This document shows positions 25,034-33,332 of a stretch of DNA of 64,000 nt, piece by piece. The stretch covers positions 25,296 to 89,295 of the forward strand of contig JADCJL010000023.1 in the NCBI GenBank assembly GCA_020247055.1. The letters are read 5' to 3'. A model generated the notes under the pieces. That model did not search any database. It saw nothing but the letters and a program-made list of their open reading frames with translations, and was not told the origin of the DNA. Source of the stretch: Acidobacteriaceae bacterium. Lineage in GTDB: Bacteria; Acidobacteriota; Terriglobia; Bryobacterales; Bryobacteraceae. The position numbers and the translations under genes are program-made. Within the stretch, counting starts at the first letter, position 1, and the number at the start of each line of letters is the position of its first letter.

Positions 25034-26017
25034 TTAGCCGCGAATGCGTAAATGGGGTTCCATCACCGTCTGCTGAAACGGCCGCTCCGGCTGCCGGATA
25101 CGCTGCAGCACCATCCGTGCGGCCTCTTCCCCCAGGTTGTAGTTGTGCTGGATGATGGTCGAAATCGGCGGATGGAACAGGTCGAGCCAGTCGTAGTCGT
25201 CCGAACAGGCCACCTCGACGTCCTCGGGGCAGCGCAAGCCCGCCTCGCGAATCGCCCGCAGCGCGCCGGTCAGCATGGGAAAGTTCACGGCAAAGATCGC
25301 CGTGGGCCGCTCCGGCAGCCGCAGCAGCCCCTGCGTCGCGGCGTAGGCCGAGGCCTCGCTCCAATCGCCTTCGATCACCAGCTCCCGTCGCGCTTTGATG
25401 CCGTGCCGCTTCATCGCTTTCTTCCAGCCCTCGACGCGTTCGGTGACCGTCGAGAGCGAATGGTGGCCGAGCAGCAGGGCGATGTCGCGGTGCCCTTTGC
25501 CGATCAGATGATCGAGCATGAGTTGGACACCCTTCACGTTATCCACCGTAATCGAATCGGCCGTGTAGCCGCGCGGAAGCCGGCCCACGAAGACCACCGG
25601 CTTGCGCGCCTCGACCAGACGCTGCACCTCGGCCTGGTCACCGGCGGCGATGTAGATCAATAACCCGTCAATCAGCTTGGACCGGAACACGCCCAGATAC
25701 CGCGCCTGCTCTTCGACATGGTCGTAAGTGCTGCCGAGGATCAGCGAGTAACCCTCTTGGCGGAGCGTATCTTCTACCCCCTGCGCGACGATGGCATAGA
25801 AGGGGTTGCCGATGTCGGGGATCAGCATGCCGATGGTGCGGGTGTTCCGCGTTTGCAGGCTGCGGGCCACGGCGTTGGGGGTGTAGTCGAGTTCCTGGAC
25901 GGCCTTCTCGACACGCGCCGTGAGTTCGGGACTGACGAAGGCCGATTTGTTGAGCACGGAACTAACTGTGTAAGTCGAGACGCCCGCCCGCTTGGCGACG
26001 TCATAGATAGTCGGCAT
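25034..26017 (-). CDS. LacI-family transcriptional regulator
   Basis: 327 residues from the ATG at 26017. The N-terminal helix-turn-helix is textbook LacI (PTIYDVAKRAGVSTYTVSSVLNKSAFVSPELTARVEKAVQELDYTPNAVARSLQT). The rest is the periplasmic-binding-protein-like sugar-sensing domain (IGMLIPDIGNPFYAIVAQGVEDTL, DGLLIYIAAGDQAEV, VTVDNVKGVQLMLDHLIGKGHRDIALL). Upstream residues in the ORF track (MGGPAASLYYEV) are not conserved family sequence. It is 24 bases upstream of the DUF1553 gene on the same strand, so it may control or belong to that operon, consistent with a role in sugar use (inference). Confidence 0.93.
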   Translation of the reverse strand: MPTIYDVAKRAGVSTYTVSSVLNKSAFVSPELTARVEKAVQELDYTPNAVARSLQTRNTRTIGMLIPDIGNPFYAIVAQGVEDTLRQEGYSLILGSTYDHVEEQARYLGVFRSKLIDGLLIYIAAGDQAEVQRLVEARKPVVFVGRLPRGYTADSITVDNVKGVQLMLDHLIGKGHRDIALLLGHHSLSTVTERVEGWKKAMKRHGIKARRELVIEGDWSEASAYAATQGLLRLPERPTAIFAVNFPMLTGALRAIREAGLRCPEDVEVACSDDYDWLDLFHPPISTIIQHNYNLGEEAARMVLQRIRQPERPFQQTVMEPHLRIRG

Positions 26018-26091
26018 CGTTACCTCGTAGTATAGCGAGGCGGCCGGCCCTCCCACGCGGCGTCCGGATGGGGCATTATGGATGGTTGATC

Positions 26092-26484
26092 ATGTTCTTC
26101 ATTCCCGTTGGGGTCAAACACGAGATCGAGCTCACGGTGGACGACAAAAACGCCATTCGTTTTCTGGGCCACGAAAATGCGCGGGTCCTGGGCACGCCGT
26201 GGATGATCGCCTCGATGGAGATGACGGCGCGGGACGCCATCGTCGAGCTGTTGCCGGAGGGTTACGACACGGTGGGCACGATGGTGAATGTGCGGCATGT
26301 CTCGGCCGCGCCGCTGGGGGCCACGGTCCGCTTTACGGCCGAGGTGCTCGAAGCGCGGGAGCGGCGGGTTTACTACCGCGTCGAGTGCCACGGCCCGCAC
26401 GGGATCGTGGGCGAGGGTACGCACGAACGGTTCATCGTTAACGTCGAGCGCTTCGCTGCTCGCCTGGTGAAGCAGTCTGCGTAA
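26092..26484 (+). CDS. Hotdog-fold thioesterase, FlK-like
   Basis: 130 residues from the ATG at 26092 (an ATG at 26068 would add eight). Matches the fluoroacetyl-CoA-thioesterase-like (FlK) group: VGVKHEIELTVDDKNAIRFLGHENARVLGTPWMIASMEMTARDAI with the catalytic Thr and Glu positions, and TVGTMVNVRHVSAAPLGATV with the conserved His, then RVYYRVECHGPHGIVGEGTHERFIV. Such proteins cleave acyl-CoA thioesters; in most bacteria they are generic housekeeping thioesterases, not fluoroacetate resistance. Cytoplasmic. Divergent from lacI, with about 70 bases between starts. Confidence 0.85.
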   Translation: MFFIPVGVKHEIELTVDDKNAIRFLGHENARVLGTPWMIASMEMTARDAIVELLPEGYDTVGTMVNVRHVSAAPLGATVRFTAEVLEARERRVYYRVECHGPHGIVGEGTHERFIVNVERFAARLVKQSA

Positions 26485-26505
26485 CCGGCGAAGCATTGGC
26501 GCCGG
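26485..26505. terminator. Hairpin between convergent genes
   Basis: CCGGCG-AAGCATTGG-CGCCGG forms a perfect 6-base-pair GC stem with a 9-base loop, starting at the base after the thioesterase TAA. It could stop transcription from either side. There is no T-run, so it is not a classical Rho-independent terminator. Confidence 0.35.
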
Positions 26506-26527
26506 GCCGTAGCGGCAAGGAGGCGCG

Positions 26528-26755
26528 CTAATAAGCCGGGGTGAAGGGTAGGAACTCGTACTCGCCGGGGTTCAGCCCGCGCTGCTGGAGCTGCCGGGCG
26601 CAGTCGGCGACCGTGGGCCCAATCGCGGCAATCTCCCGTAGCGCCAGATTCTGGGGCGTGTAGAGCAGATACGCCCCCCACAGCCCCGTCAAGGCCCGAC
26701 GCTGGGCGATCGAAAGCTGCTCGGGCGAGGTTCCAATGAGGCTCGAAAAGTCCAC
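26528..26755 (-). CDS. Small 75-residue protein at end of sigma-factor operon
   Basis: 75 residues from a GTG at 26755: VDFSSLIGTSPEQLSIAQRRALTGLWGAYLLYTPQNLALREIAAIGPTVADCARQLQQRGLNPGEYEFLPFTPAY. The ORF track merges it with an antisense-frame extension to 26929 that overlaps the exported protein. The start lies 4 bases after the stop of that gene, and AGAGG overlaps the stop, so coupled translation is plausible, though the spacing is tight. No signal peptide or transmembrane segment; mostly helical, with a Tyr/Pro-rich tail. Family not recognised. Its place at the end of the ECF sigma operon hints at a co-regulated role. Confidence 0.65.
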   Translation of the reverse strand: MDFSSLIGTSPEQLSIAQRRALTGLWGAYLLYTPQNLALREIAAIGPTVADCARQLQQRGLNPGEYEFLPFTPAY

Positions 26756-26759
26756 GCCT

Positions 26760-27902
26760 CTATTTTCGCAGGTCGGCCAGCAGCGCTTTGAGGCCGAACT
26801 TCCGGTATAGCTCCACCAACCGCTGCTCTTCAGGCGACGGCGGAAGCAGCCGGGCCAGCCGGGGATCTTCGAGCGCCGCCCGCGACGGAATCCACAACTG
26901 GCCATCGGCAAACTCCACCGAGTGGGCAAAACCCACCAGATTATCGATGACCACCCGCGAACCCGTCCGGCTCGTCAACCGCAACGCCGCCTCGTCCAGA
27001 ATCGACGTCCGGCCGTTCCCGGCCAGTTGGACATCGGCCGGCAGCGTTCCGGCCAGAAACTCCACACCATCGCGCGTCCCCACCACCCAGCCGAGTTCGA
27101 GATGGCGAATCGCCTTGCCCTGCCGGTTGACAATATCAATGCTCGGAGCCTTGGCTTCGTTGCCGGCGACCTTGGCCGCGCCACCGGTCAACTCAATCGG
27201 GGCGTCCGGCAGGCGGAGGAAGGAGAACTGCACGGGCCGCTCCGGCTCAAAGACCGTCGCCGGCGCTCCGGCCGGGCGCGGCAGGCGGCCGCGCCGGGAG
27301 ATCTGCACGTCCAGCCGCGGCCGCTCCTGCAGGCGGCTGACGGAAGCCACCAACTCCCGCTGCAGCGCCTCCGGCCCGCGGGCTTCGAGCAGTTGTTGAA
27401 AATGCCTGCGGTCCCGCCGGGCTTCGAGCTCCCAAACCGTCAGCGAACGGCGCGAGTTCAGCCGGTTTTCCCCAAAAAACGATAAATCCTCAAACAGCAC
27501 GCCATCGAGCAGCACCTGCACCAGGGGCCCGTTGCCCGCCGCGAGCGGCCGCAGCATCCGCAGGTCGATCCGGACCGGAAAGTTTTCCCCCGGCGCCACA
27601 TCCACCGCCGGCACCGCCACCGAACCCCGCCCGCCCGGCGAAAAGTCCTGCGCCAGCACGAGCAGCGTCACGCCCCGAATCCGCTTGCCCGAACTGTTCC
27701 GTAACAGCAGACCGGAGTTGAGGTCCAGCGCCATCGCCCCGCCGCGCACCGTCGCCTTCGAACCGCCCAGATCGAAGCTCACCAGCGTCACCGGCGAATC
27801 CTGCGGGAAGTTGATTTTGAACGAAGACGCCGGGTCCAGCGCCGTCTCCTGCCCGAGGGCGGAGACGGCCAGGAGAAGAGCGACGAGGAGGATTCTAGTC
27901 AT
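26760..27902 (-). CDS. Exported protein of the ECF sigma operon, unknown function
   Basis: 380 residues from the ATG at 27902 (MTRILLVALLLAVSALGQ, a clean signal peptide); an ATG at 27914 is the alternative. The body is rich in beta strands (SPVTLVSFDLGGSKATVRGGAMALDLNSGLLLRNSSGKRIRGVTLLVLAQDF), suggesting Ig-like or beta-sandwich folds. A helical part follows around 160-200 (RDRRHFQQLLEARGPEALQRELVASVSRLQERPRLDVQISRRGR), and the C-terminus reads RLLPPSPEEQRLVELYRKFG. Both candidate starts sit at the anti-sigma stop, so translation is probably coupled. Possibly a periplasmic sensor or effector for the anti-sigma factor; no family recognised. Confidence 0.8.
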   Translation of the reverse strand: MTRILLVALLLAVSALGQETALDPASSFKINFPQDSPVTLVSFDLGGSKATVRGGAMALDLNSGLLLRNSSGKRIRGVTLLVLAQDFSPGGRGSVAVPAVDVAPGENFPVRIDLRMLRPLAAGNGPLVQVLLDGVLFEDLSFFGENRLNSRRSLTVWELEARRDRRHFQQLLEARGPEALQRELVASVSRLQERPRLDVQISRRGRLPRPAGAPATVFEPERPVQFSFLRLPDAPIELTGGAAKVAGNEAKAPSIDIVNRQGKAIRHLELGWVVGTRDGVEFLAGTLPADVQLAGNGRTSILDEAALRLTSRTGSRVVIDNLVGFAHSVEFADGQLWIPSRAALEDPRLARLLPPSPEEQRLVELYRKFGLKALLADLRK

Positions 27903-28476
27903 CCAGATAGACATGATTGATCGTAATTTGGCCGGTTTCGGCGTCTGTATACCGCGTGGCCGCGGCGCCGCGGGTGGTCACGGTGACAAACGAGGCTCGC
28001 GAGGCGGGCGTCCGCAACTCCAGCGTCAGTTTGCCGTCCGTAATTTCGACCCCGGAATCGCTCGCCTCCACCACCGGCGCCGCCTCGGCCACGGCGACCG
28101 GCTCGGTGAGTTTCTTCGCGCTCACGGCAAACCACCAGCCGGTGCTCGCCACCACGGTGAGCGAAGCAACCAGCGCGGCCGCGCGCCAGTTCAACCAGCG
28201 CTCCTCGGCCGGCTCCGGGTGCCGGTAGGCGGCGATCGCCTCGGACGCCTCGAGGCCCAACCGAATATTGGCGCTCATCTCGGACGCGAGCGGCTCCCAG
28301 GCGACCGGCGGCAGCATCTCGCCTTTGAGCTCCGTCGATAGCATTTTGCGAAACGAAGCCAACTCGGCCGTACAGGCCGGACAGCCGGAGACGTGGCGGC
28401 CCACCGTCCACTGCTTGAACCACGGAAGGTCTCGGCCGGCAAACAGGGCCAGATCGGCAAGATCGGGATGTTGCAT
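27895..28476 (-). CDS. Zinc-binding transmembrane anti-sigma factor
   Basis: 193 residues from the ATG at 28476, preceded by a strong AGGAGGAG; the start overlaps the sigma stop as ATGA. The N-terminus has the ZAS zinc motif H-x3-C-x2-C (RHVSGCPACTAELASFRKML). One transmembrane helix lies at about 100-120 (AALVASLTVVASTGWWFAV), and a periplasmic tail follows. This is the standard design of anti-sigma factors that hold an ECF sigma at the membrane until an outside signal triggers release. The periplasmic portion (~75 residues) is small and Val/Thr-rich. The partner is clearly the adjacent sigma factor. Confidence 0.88.
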   Translation of the reverse strand: MQHPDLADLALFAGRDLPWFKQWTVGRHVSGCPACTAELASFRKMLSTELKGEMLPPVAWEPLASEMSANIRLGLEASEAIAAYRHPEPAEERWLNWRAAALVASLTVVASTGWWFAVSAKKLTEPVAVAEAAPVVEASDSGVEITDGKLTLELRTPASRASFVTVTTRGAAATRYTDAETGQITINHVYLDD

Positions 28477-29027
28477 CAGGCTCTCCTCCTTTCCATATAC
28501 CGCTTGAACTTGATGCGGGCGTTGGCGATGTGGCTGCGGACGGTCGCCATCGAACAACCCAGGTGCTGCGCCACCTGCTCGGCGGGAAGATCTTCGACGT
28601 CGCGCAGCAGCAGCGCGGTCCGTTCCTTCACCGTCAGCAGCCGCAGACCGTCTTCGAGATACTGCTGTTGTTCGCCCCGGAGCAGCTGGCTCTCCGGACT
28701 CCGCTCGGCGGGCACCCGCAGGGGATCGACCAGAGCGTCAATTTCGGTGAAATTCACCCGGCCGTGGCGCCGGAGAAAGTCAATCGCCGTGTTGTGCGCA
28801 ATACGCGACAGCCATTGGGCCGCCTTCTGCGTGTCCTTCAACTGGTCGCCGCGCTGCAGCGCCTTGATGAAGGCCTCCTGCGTTAAGTCCTGCGCATCCG
28901 CCACGTTACCGACAATGCGATAGATGATTAAAAACACGCGGCGCAGGTTCTCCTGCACGAAGCGGTTCTGCCGCTCCGCCTCCTCCGGGCTGTTCACGCC
29001 GGTTGAGTCGCGGGTGGGGTCGGGCAT
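28476..29027 (-). CDS. ECF-type RNA polymerase sigma factor
   Basis: 183 residues from the ATG at 29027 (AGGAAAA about 10 bases upstream); the ORF track uses a GTG ten codons earlier. Sigma region 2 is visible in FLIIYRIVGNVADAQDLTQEAFIKALQRGDQL and AAQWLSRIAHNTAIDFLRRHGR. Region 4 helix-turn-helix is LRLLTVKERTALLLRDVEDLPAEQVAQHLGCSMATVRSHIANARIKFKRYMERR. It directs RNA polymerase to a small regulon, probably including its own operon. It is the first gene of a four-gene unit with anti-sigma, exported protein and small protein. Confidence 0.93.
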   Translation of the reverse strand: MPDPTRDSTGVNSPEEAERQNRFVQENLRRVFLIIYRIVGNVADAQDLTQEAFIKALQRGDQLKDTQKAAQWLSRIAHNTAIDFLRRHGRVNFTEIDALVDPLRVPAERSPESQLLRGEQQQYLEDGLRLLTVKERTALLLRDVEDLPAEQVAQHLGCSMATVRSHIANARIKFKRYMERRRA

Positions 29028-29124
29028 GCGGATGTTTTCCTGAGCCGTATGAATCACCTTACACGCCGAGACGGTTACGGTCCCGGAAGCGTGGAGGCAT
29101 TTTTTCCGGCGCTATTCTGAGTAT

Positions 29125-30213
29125 ATGAGACCCGTCGGTATTCTCGGGACCGGAAAAACCCGCTTTGGCGCCTTCGCCGACCAAGGCATCCGCTCGCTGG
29201 CCCAAACCGCCGTCGCCGCGGCGCTCGCGGACGCAGCCGTTACCCCCGCGCAGGTGGAGGCTTTTTACCTGGGGAACTTCGCCGGGCCTAGCTTTACGGG
29301 ACAAAGTCATTTGGCGCCTTACGTAGCGGGTGCCTGCGGGCTGGCGGGGATCCCGGCCACCCGGTTTGAAGACGCCTGCGCCTCCTCCGGGGTCGCCTTC
29401 CACCACGCCTGGCAGGCGGTGGCGGCCGGGGTGTACGACGTGGTCGTCGTCTGCGGCGTCGAAAAGATGACCAACCAGCCGACCGAGCGCGTCGGCGAGA
29501 TTCTCGCCATGGCCGGCGACGTCGAACAGGACCGGCAGACCTTCCCGGAGCTGTTCGCCCGGATCGCCCGCGCCCACATGGACCGCTACGGCACGACGCG
29601 GGAGCAGATGGCCGCCGTGGCCGTAAAAAACCACCGCCATGGCTTTGCCAACCCCTACGCGCACCTGCGCAAGCTGATTACGATTGAACAGGCGCTGGCC
29701 GGCCGCGTCATCGCCGACCCGCTGACGCTCTATGACTGCTCGCTCGTCTCCGATGGCGCCGCCGCCGTCGTCCTGGCGCCCGAAGGGCGCTGCCGCGTGC
29801 TCGGCATCGCGCAGACCTCGGACACCGTCGCGCTGGCCGGCAAGCCGGACCTGACGAGCCTGCCCGCCGTGGGGCGCTCGGCCGAGAAGGCCTACCGGAT
29901 GGCCGGCGTTACCGCCGCCGAGATCCAGTTCGCCGAAGTGCACGACTGCTTCACCATCGCCGAGATCCTCGCCATGGAGGAGCTCGGCTTCTGCCCGCGC
30001 GGCGAAGGTGGCGCCTACGCCGCCAGCGAAGCCCGGCCCGTCAACCGCAGCGGCGGCTTGAAGAGCAAGGGCCACCCGGTGGGCGCCACCGGGGTGGCGC
30101 AGATTGTCGATGTCGTTGGGCAGCTGCGGGACGGTCTCGGCGAACTGGGCCTGGCGCAAAATCTGGGCGGCACGGGCGCCACCAGTGTGGTGACGGTATT
30201 CGGAAAGGTATAA
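29125..30213 (+). CDS. Thiolase family protein (SCP-x-like acetyl-CoA acyltransferase)
   Basis: 362 residues, shorter than the ~390 of FadA-type thiolases and typical for the SCP2-type thiolase group. Catalytic Cys is in FEDACASSGVAF (about residue 85). The His of EVHDCFTIAEILAMEELGF near 273 and GGLKSKGHPVGATGVAQIVDVV near 312 complete the thiolase signature. Cytoplasmic; catalyses CoA-dependent cleavage or condensation of 3-oxoacyl-CoA. These single-subunit homologues often act with a DUF35/OB-fold partner, which is not adjacent here. The aminotransferase gene follows after 10 bases, suggesting an operon. Upstream region is shared with the divergent ECF sigma gene. Confidence 0.9.
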   Translation: MRPVGILGTGKTRFGAFADQGIRSLAQTAVAAALADAAVTPAQVEAFYLGNFAGPSFTGQSHLAPYVAGACGLAGIPATRFEDACASSGVAFHHAWQAVAAGVYDVVVVCGVEKMTNQPTERVGEILAMAGDVEQDRQTFPELFARIARAHMDRYGTTREQMAAVAVKNHRHGFANPYAHLRKLITIEQALAGRVIADPLTLYDCSLVSDGAAAVVLAPEGRCRVLGIAQTSDTVALAGKPDLTSLPAVGRSAEKAYRMAGVTAAEIQFAEVHDCFTIAEILAMEELGFCPRGEGGAYAASEARPVNRSGGLKSKGHPVGATGVAQIVDVVGQLRDGLGELGLAQNLGGTGATSVVTVFGKV

Positions 30214-30223
30214 CTAAAAGCTG

Positions 30224-31384
30224 ATGAAACTCGCATCGCGGATGGACCGCATTCTCATCGAGACGGCCTTTGAAGTTCTGGTGAAGGCCCGGGCCCTGGA
30301 AGCGCAGGGCAAGCACATTGTGCACCTCGAAATCGGCGAACCGGACTTTGAAACCCCGGCGCACGTCCTCGCCGCCGGCAAGCGGGCGCTCGACGAGGGC
30401 TGGACGCACTACGGCCCGACGCAGGGCTACCCCGACTTCCGGGAGGCCATTGCCGCCCATGTCAGTGAGACCCGCGGCATCACCGCCCGGGCTTCGCAGG
30501 TTTGCGTCGTGCCCGGCGGCAAGCCCATCCTCTTCTTCCCGATGATGGCGCTGCTCGAAGAGGGCGACGAGGTGATCTACCCCAATCCGGGCTTCCCGAT
30601 CTACGAGTCGATGACCCGGTTTCTGGGCGCGACGCCGGTGCCGATTCCGCTCGTCGAGAGCCGGGGCTTCAGCTTCGACCTCGACCGGTTCCGCGACAGC
30701 CTCACGCCGCGGACCAAGATGGTGATCCTCAACTCGCCGCAGAACCCGACCGGCGGCGTGATCCCTCCCGACGACCTGCGCGTGATCGCCGACCTCGTCC
30801 GCGACCGCGACCTGATCGTGCTCAGCGACGAGATCTACAGCCGCATCTACTACAACGAGCCCCCGCTGTCGATCGCCTCGTTGCCCGGCATGCAGGACAA
30901 GACGATTATCCTCGACGGGTTTTCGAAGATCTACGCCATGACCGGCTGGCGCCTCGGCTACGGCGTGATGCCCGAATGGCTGGTGGAGGCCGTCAATAAG
31001 CTGATGGTCAACTCCAACTCCTGCACGGCGAGCTTTACGCAGCGCGCCGGGCTGGCCGCGCTCACCGGCCCGCAGGACGAGCCGCTGGCGATGGTGGCCG
31101 AGTTCCACCGCCGTCGCGACGCCTTTATCGACGGTCTGAACACCCTGCCCGGCTTCCGCTGCGCCAAGCCCGCGGGCGCCTTCTACGCCTTCCCGAACAT
31201 TGAAGGCACGGGCCGCACCTCGAAGCAGCTGGCCGACGAACTGCTGTACGAAGCCGGCGTTGCTTCGCTCAACGGCGGCTCGTTCGGCGAGTTCGGCAAC
31301 GGGTACCTGCGCTTCAGCTACGCGAACTCGCTCGAAAATCTGATGGAAGCCGTGGACCGGATGCGGCGGCACCTGACGCGCTAG
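30224..31384 (+). CDS. Class I/II PLP-dependent aminotransferase
   Basis: 386 residues, aspartate-aminotransferase fold I. Seen: LEIGEPDFETPAHV, HYGPTQGYPDFREAIA, NSPQNPTGGVIP, SDEIYSRIYYN, the PLP lysine in DGFSKIYAMTGWRLGYG (about residue 235), and the C-terminal FLRFSYANSLENLMEAVDRM-like Arg that binds the substrate carboxylate (GYLRFSYANS). This pattern fits the AspC/AlaT-like subgroup I-gamma that moves amino groups between amino acids and 2-oxoacids; precise substrate unclear. Cytoplasmic. Its stop interlocks with the ceramidase-like gene on the other strand (CTAG, 31381-31384). Confidence 0.93.
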   Translation: MKLASRMDRILIETAFEVLVKARALEAQGKHIVHLEIGEPDFETPAHVLAAGKRALDEGWTHYGPTQGYPDFREAIAAHVSETRGITARASQVCVVPGGKPILFFPMMALLEEGDEVIYPNPGFPIYESMTRFLGATPVPIPLVESRGFSFDLDRFRDSLTPRTKMVILNSPQNPTGGVIPPDDLRVIADLVRDRDLIVLSDEIYSRIYYNEPPLSIASLPGMQDKTIILDGFSKIYAMTGWRLGYGVMPEWLVEAVNKLMVNSNSCTASFTQRAGLAALTGPQDEPLAMVAEFHRRRDAFIDGLNTLPGFRCAKPAGAFYAFPNIEGTGRTSKQLADELLYEAGVASLNGGSFGEFGNGYLRFSYANSLENLMEAVDRMRRHLTR

Positions 31385-32718
31385 CGTTTGCGGCCGATGC
31401 GGTCCATCACTTTATAGATCATCTGCATCACCCGGTCCTCGACGTCTTCGGCGAAGGGGCCGGGCTGGCCGTAGTAGATCATGCTGTCGTTGGCCTCGTA
31501 GCCGCCTTCCTTCAAAACGCGGAGCGAGGGGATGTAGCACATCACGTCGTTCGAGTAGCCGGCGACAATCAGCTCTTCGCCGGGGAACTCGCGTTTGAGG
31601 CGCAGGTTGTAGTCCACCACCACTTCGCCGCCGAGGGCGACCAGCGTGAGCGACTTGCCGAGGCGGATGCCCTGCACCGGGTAGGGAATGGCGCGCACGG
31701 GGGCGCGGCGGTCGTAGGCGGCGAGCATCTCGGCGGCGCGCTGCTGCTTGAACCAGTTGGACTCTTTGCTTTCGGCCTCAAAGGTCTCGCGGGTGTGGGG
31801 GGCGAAGGCGAGTTCGGCCGTCTGGAAGGCGCTGCGGAGCTGGCCGGTGACCGGGGTGAGCTTGCCGGCGAGCACGCGGGTGACCTCTTTGGCGAGCGAG
31901 GCGCCGTGCTGCTCGGCGAGGGCGACGGTGCCGCGCGGATTCGGATTGGCGTCGGCGCCGCACAGGAGCATGAACATGGCGGTGGCGTTCGGGTGGGCCG
32001 CTTCGAAGTTGGCCTGCGCGAAGCCGGCGTAGTCGCCGTTGACCTTATACAAATCGCCGCCGAGAGTCGTATTGTGGCAGGCGTAGCCGAACAGGACGCC
32101 GAGCAGTTGGCCGTTCACCCCGGCCACGCGGAGGACGGGAACATCCTGGTCGACGGGGCCGGCCGGGTTGACGCCGCCTTTGACGCCGGTGGGGGTGAGC
32201 ACGCGGCGGTTCACGGCGAAGCTGCCGGTGCCGTGGCCGAGGTCGAGGCGGGCCACCTGCATGTTGCCGAGCGCGGCGCCGACGACGTCGGCGATCTGTT
32301 TGGCGAGCGTCTGGGTGTAGTCGGTGATGGCCCGGCGCTGGTCGACGGTCAGGTCGAACATGGTCATCAGGTTGTCGCGGACGACCGGGCCGCTGTGCGT
32401 GTGCGAGGAGTTCAGCAGCAGCTGGCTGCGGCGGAGGCGGTAGCGCTTTTCGACCTCAGCGCCGATCTGATCGGCGAGAGGGCGGGGCAGGCCGATCAGG
32501 TCCGTCGTGACGATGACCACACGGTTGCCTTTGTTGTCCTCAATGGCGAGCGCCTTGGCCCAGATCTTCTGCAGCACGCCCTCGCTCGGCTTTTTGCGGG
32601 CGGCGTAGCCGGACAGATAAATCGGCTGGGCCGGGGTGATGTCCATGCGGCCGAAGCCGGCTTTGTAGTCCGCCGCGAGCAGGGGCAGCGAAAGGAGAAG
32701 GAAGACGAGGGCTTTCAT
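31381..32718 (-). CDS. Exported neutral-ceramidase-domain protein
   Basis: 445 residues with a signal (MKALVFLLLSLPLLA). It matches the N-terminal catalytic domain of neutral/alkaline non-lysosomal ceramidases: YKAGFGRMDITPAQPIYLSGYAARKKPSEG, VVIVTTDLIGLPRPLAD, the zinc-ligand block LLNSSHTHSGPVV, FGYACHNTTLGGDLYKVNGDYAGFAQ, and MLLCGADANPNPRGT in place of the GDVSPN block of true ceramidases. The C-terminal Ig-like domain of full ceramidases is missing. Bacteria of this group use the domain widely and most members are uncharacterised, so ceramide is not assured as substrate. Start overlaps the OPRT-like stop as ATGA. Confidence 0.87.
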   Translation of the reverse strand: MKALVFLLLSLPLLAADYKAGFGRMDITPAQPIYLSGYAARKKPSEGVLQKIWAKALAIEDNKGNRVVIVTTDLIGLPRPLADQIGAEVEKRYRLRRSQLLLNSSHTHSGPVVRDNLMTMFDLTVDQRRAITDYTQTLAKQIADVVGAALGNMQVARLDLGHGTGSFAVNRRVLTPTGVKGGVNPAGPVDQDVPVLRVAGVNGQLLGVLFGYACHNTTLGGDLYKVNGDYAGFAQANFEAAHPNATAMFMLLCGADANPNPRGTVALAEQHGASLAKEVTRVLAGKLTPVTGQLRSAFQTAELAFAPHTRETFEAESKESNWFKQQRAAEMLAAYDRRAPVRAIPYPVQGIRLGKSLTLVALGGEVVVDYNLRLKREFPGEELIVAGYSNDVMCYIPSLRVLKEGGYEANDSMIYYGQPGPFAEDVEDRVMQMIYKVMDRIGRKR

Positions 32719-33329
32719 GCGCGGATAATCTCCACCGGGCGGTCCGGATACTTGAGGCTGTTTTTGGTGGCGTCGAACAGGTAGAGCGGATCGAGCGTGG
32801 CCAGCGAGTAGACGGGAATGGGGGCGAAGTCGGGGCAGCCCGGGGCGGGCTGAGCGACGATGACGGCGATGCCGACCACTTCGGCGCCGGCGTCCTCCAC
32901 CATTTTCTTGAGTTCGAGCAGTTTGGCGCCGGTGCGGAGGATGTCGTCGACGAGCAGGACCTTTTCGCCGGGGTCGATATCGAAGAACTGGCGGAGCTGC
33001 AGCGGTTCATCGGCGTTCTGGCGTTCGGCCCAGTAGACCTCGTAGGCCCGCAGCGCTTCACAGACGCCGAAGGCCACGGGGAGGCCGCCGCCGGCGGGGG
33101 TGAAGATACTGAGCTTGTCGATGTTGGCGCGAATTTCCGGGTTGGCGCGCACCTTGCGGCTTAGCGCCACGCTGAGCATTTTGGCGTGCTGGAAGTAGCG
33201 GAAGGCGAGGGGGATCTGCAGGAACTGGTCCGAGTGGAGACCGTTCGGATAGACGAAATTGCCCTCGCGCAACGCGCCGGTCTGGCGCAGCAGCTTCAAT
33301 ACCTCTTCCTGAGTGGGAATCAGTTCCAT
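32715..33329 (-). CDS. pyrE: Orotate phosphoribosyltransferase-like protein
   Basis: 204 residues. Type I phosphoribosyltransferase: N-terminus LLRQTGALREGNFVYPNGLHSDQFLQIPLAFRY is typical of OPRT, as are WAERQ and the PRPP-binding loop KVLLVDDILRTGAKL. OPRT joins orotate to PRPP to give OMP in pyrimidine synthesis. Deviations: the region around FTPAGGGLPVAFGVCEALRAYEVYWAERQNADEPLQLRQFF differs from the usual GPALGG loop, and no other pyr genes are near, so a specialised or different base substrate is possible. The gene sits between a sugar transferase (3-base gap) and the ceramidase-like gene (ATGA overlap), an unusual neighbourhood for pyrE. Confidence 0.75.
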   Translation of the reverse strand: MELIPTQEEVLKLLRQTGALREGNFVYPNGLHSDQFLQIPLAFRYFQHAKMLSVALSRKVRANPEIRANIDKLSIFTPAGGGLPVAFGVCEALRAYEVYWAERQNADEPLQLRQFFDIDPGEKVLLVDDILRTGAKLLELKKMVEDAGAEVVGIAVIVAQPAPGCPDFAPIPVYSLATLDPLYLFDATKNSLKYPDRPVEIIRA

Positions 33330-33332
33330 AGT

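Noticed and set aside
26092-26484. Fluoroacetate resistance gene
   Set aside because: Only the FlK-like thioesterase fold is visible; nothing points to fluoroacetate chemistry.
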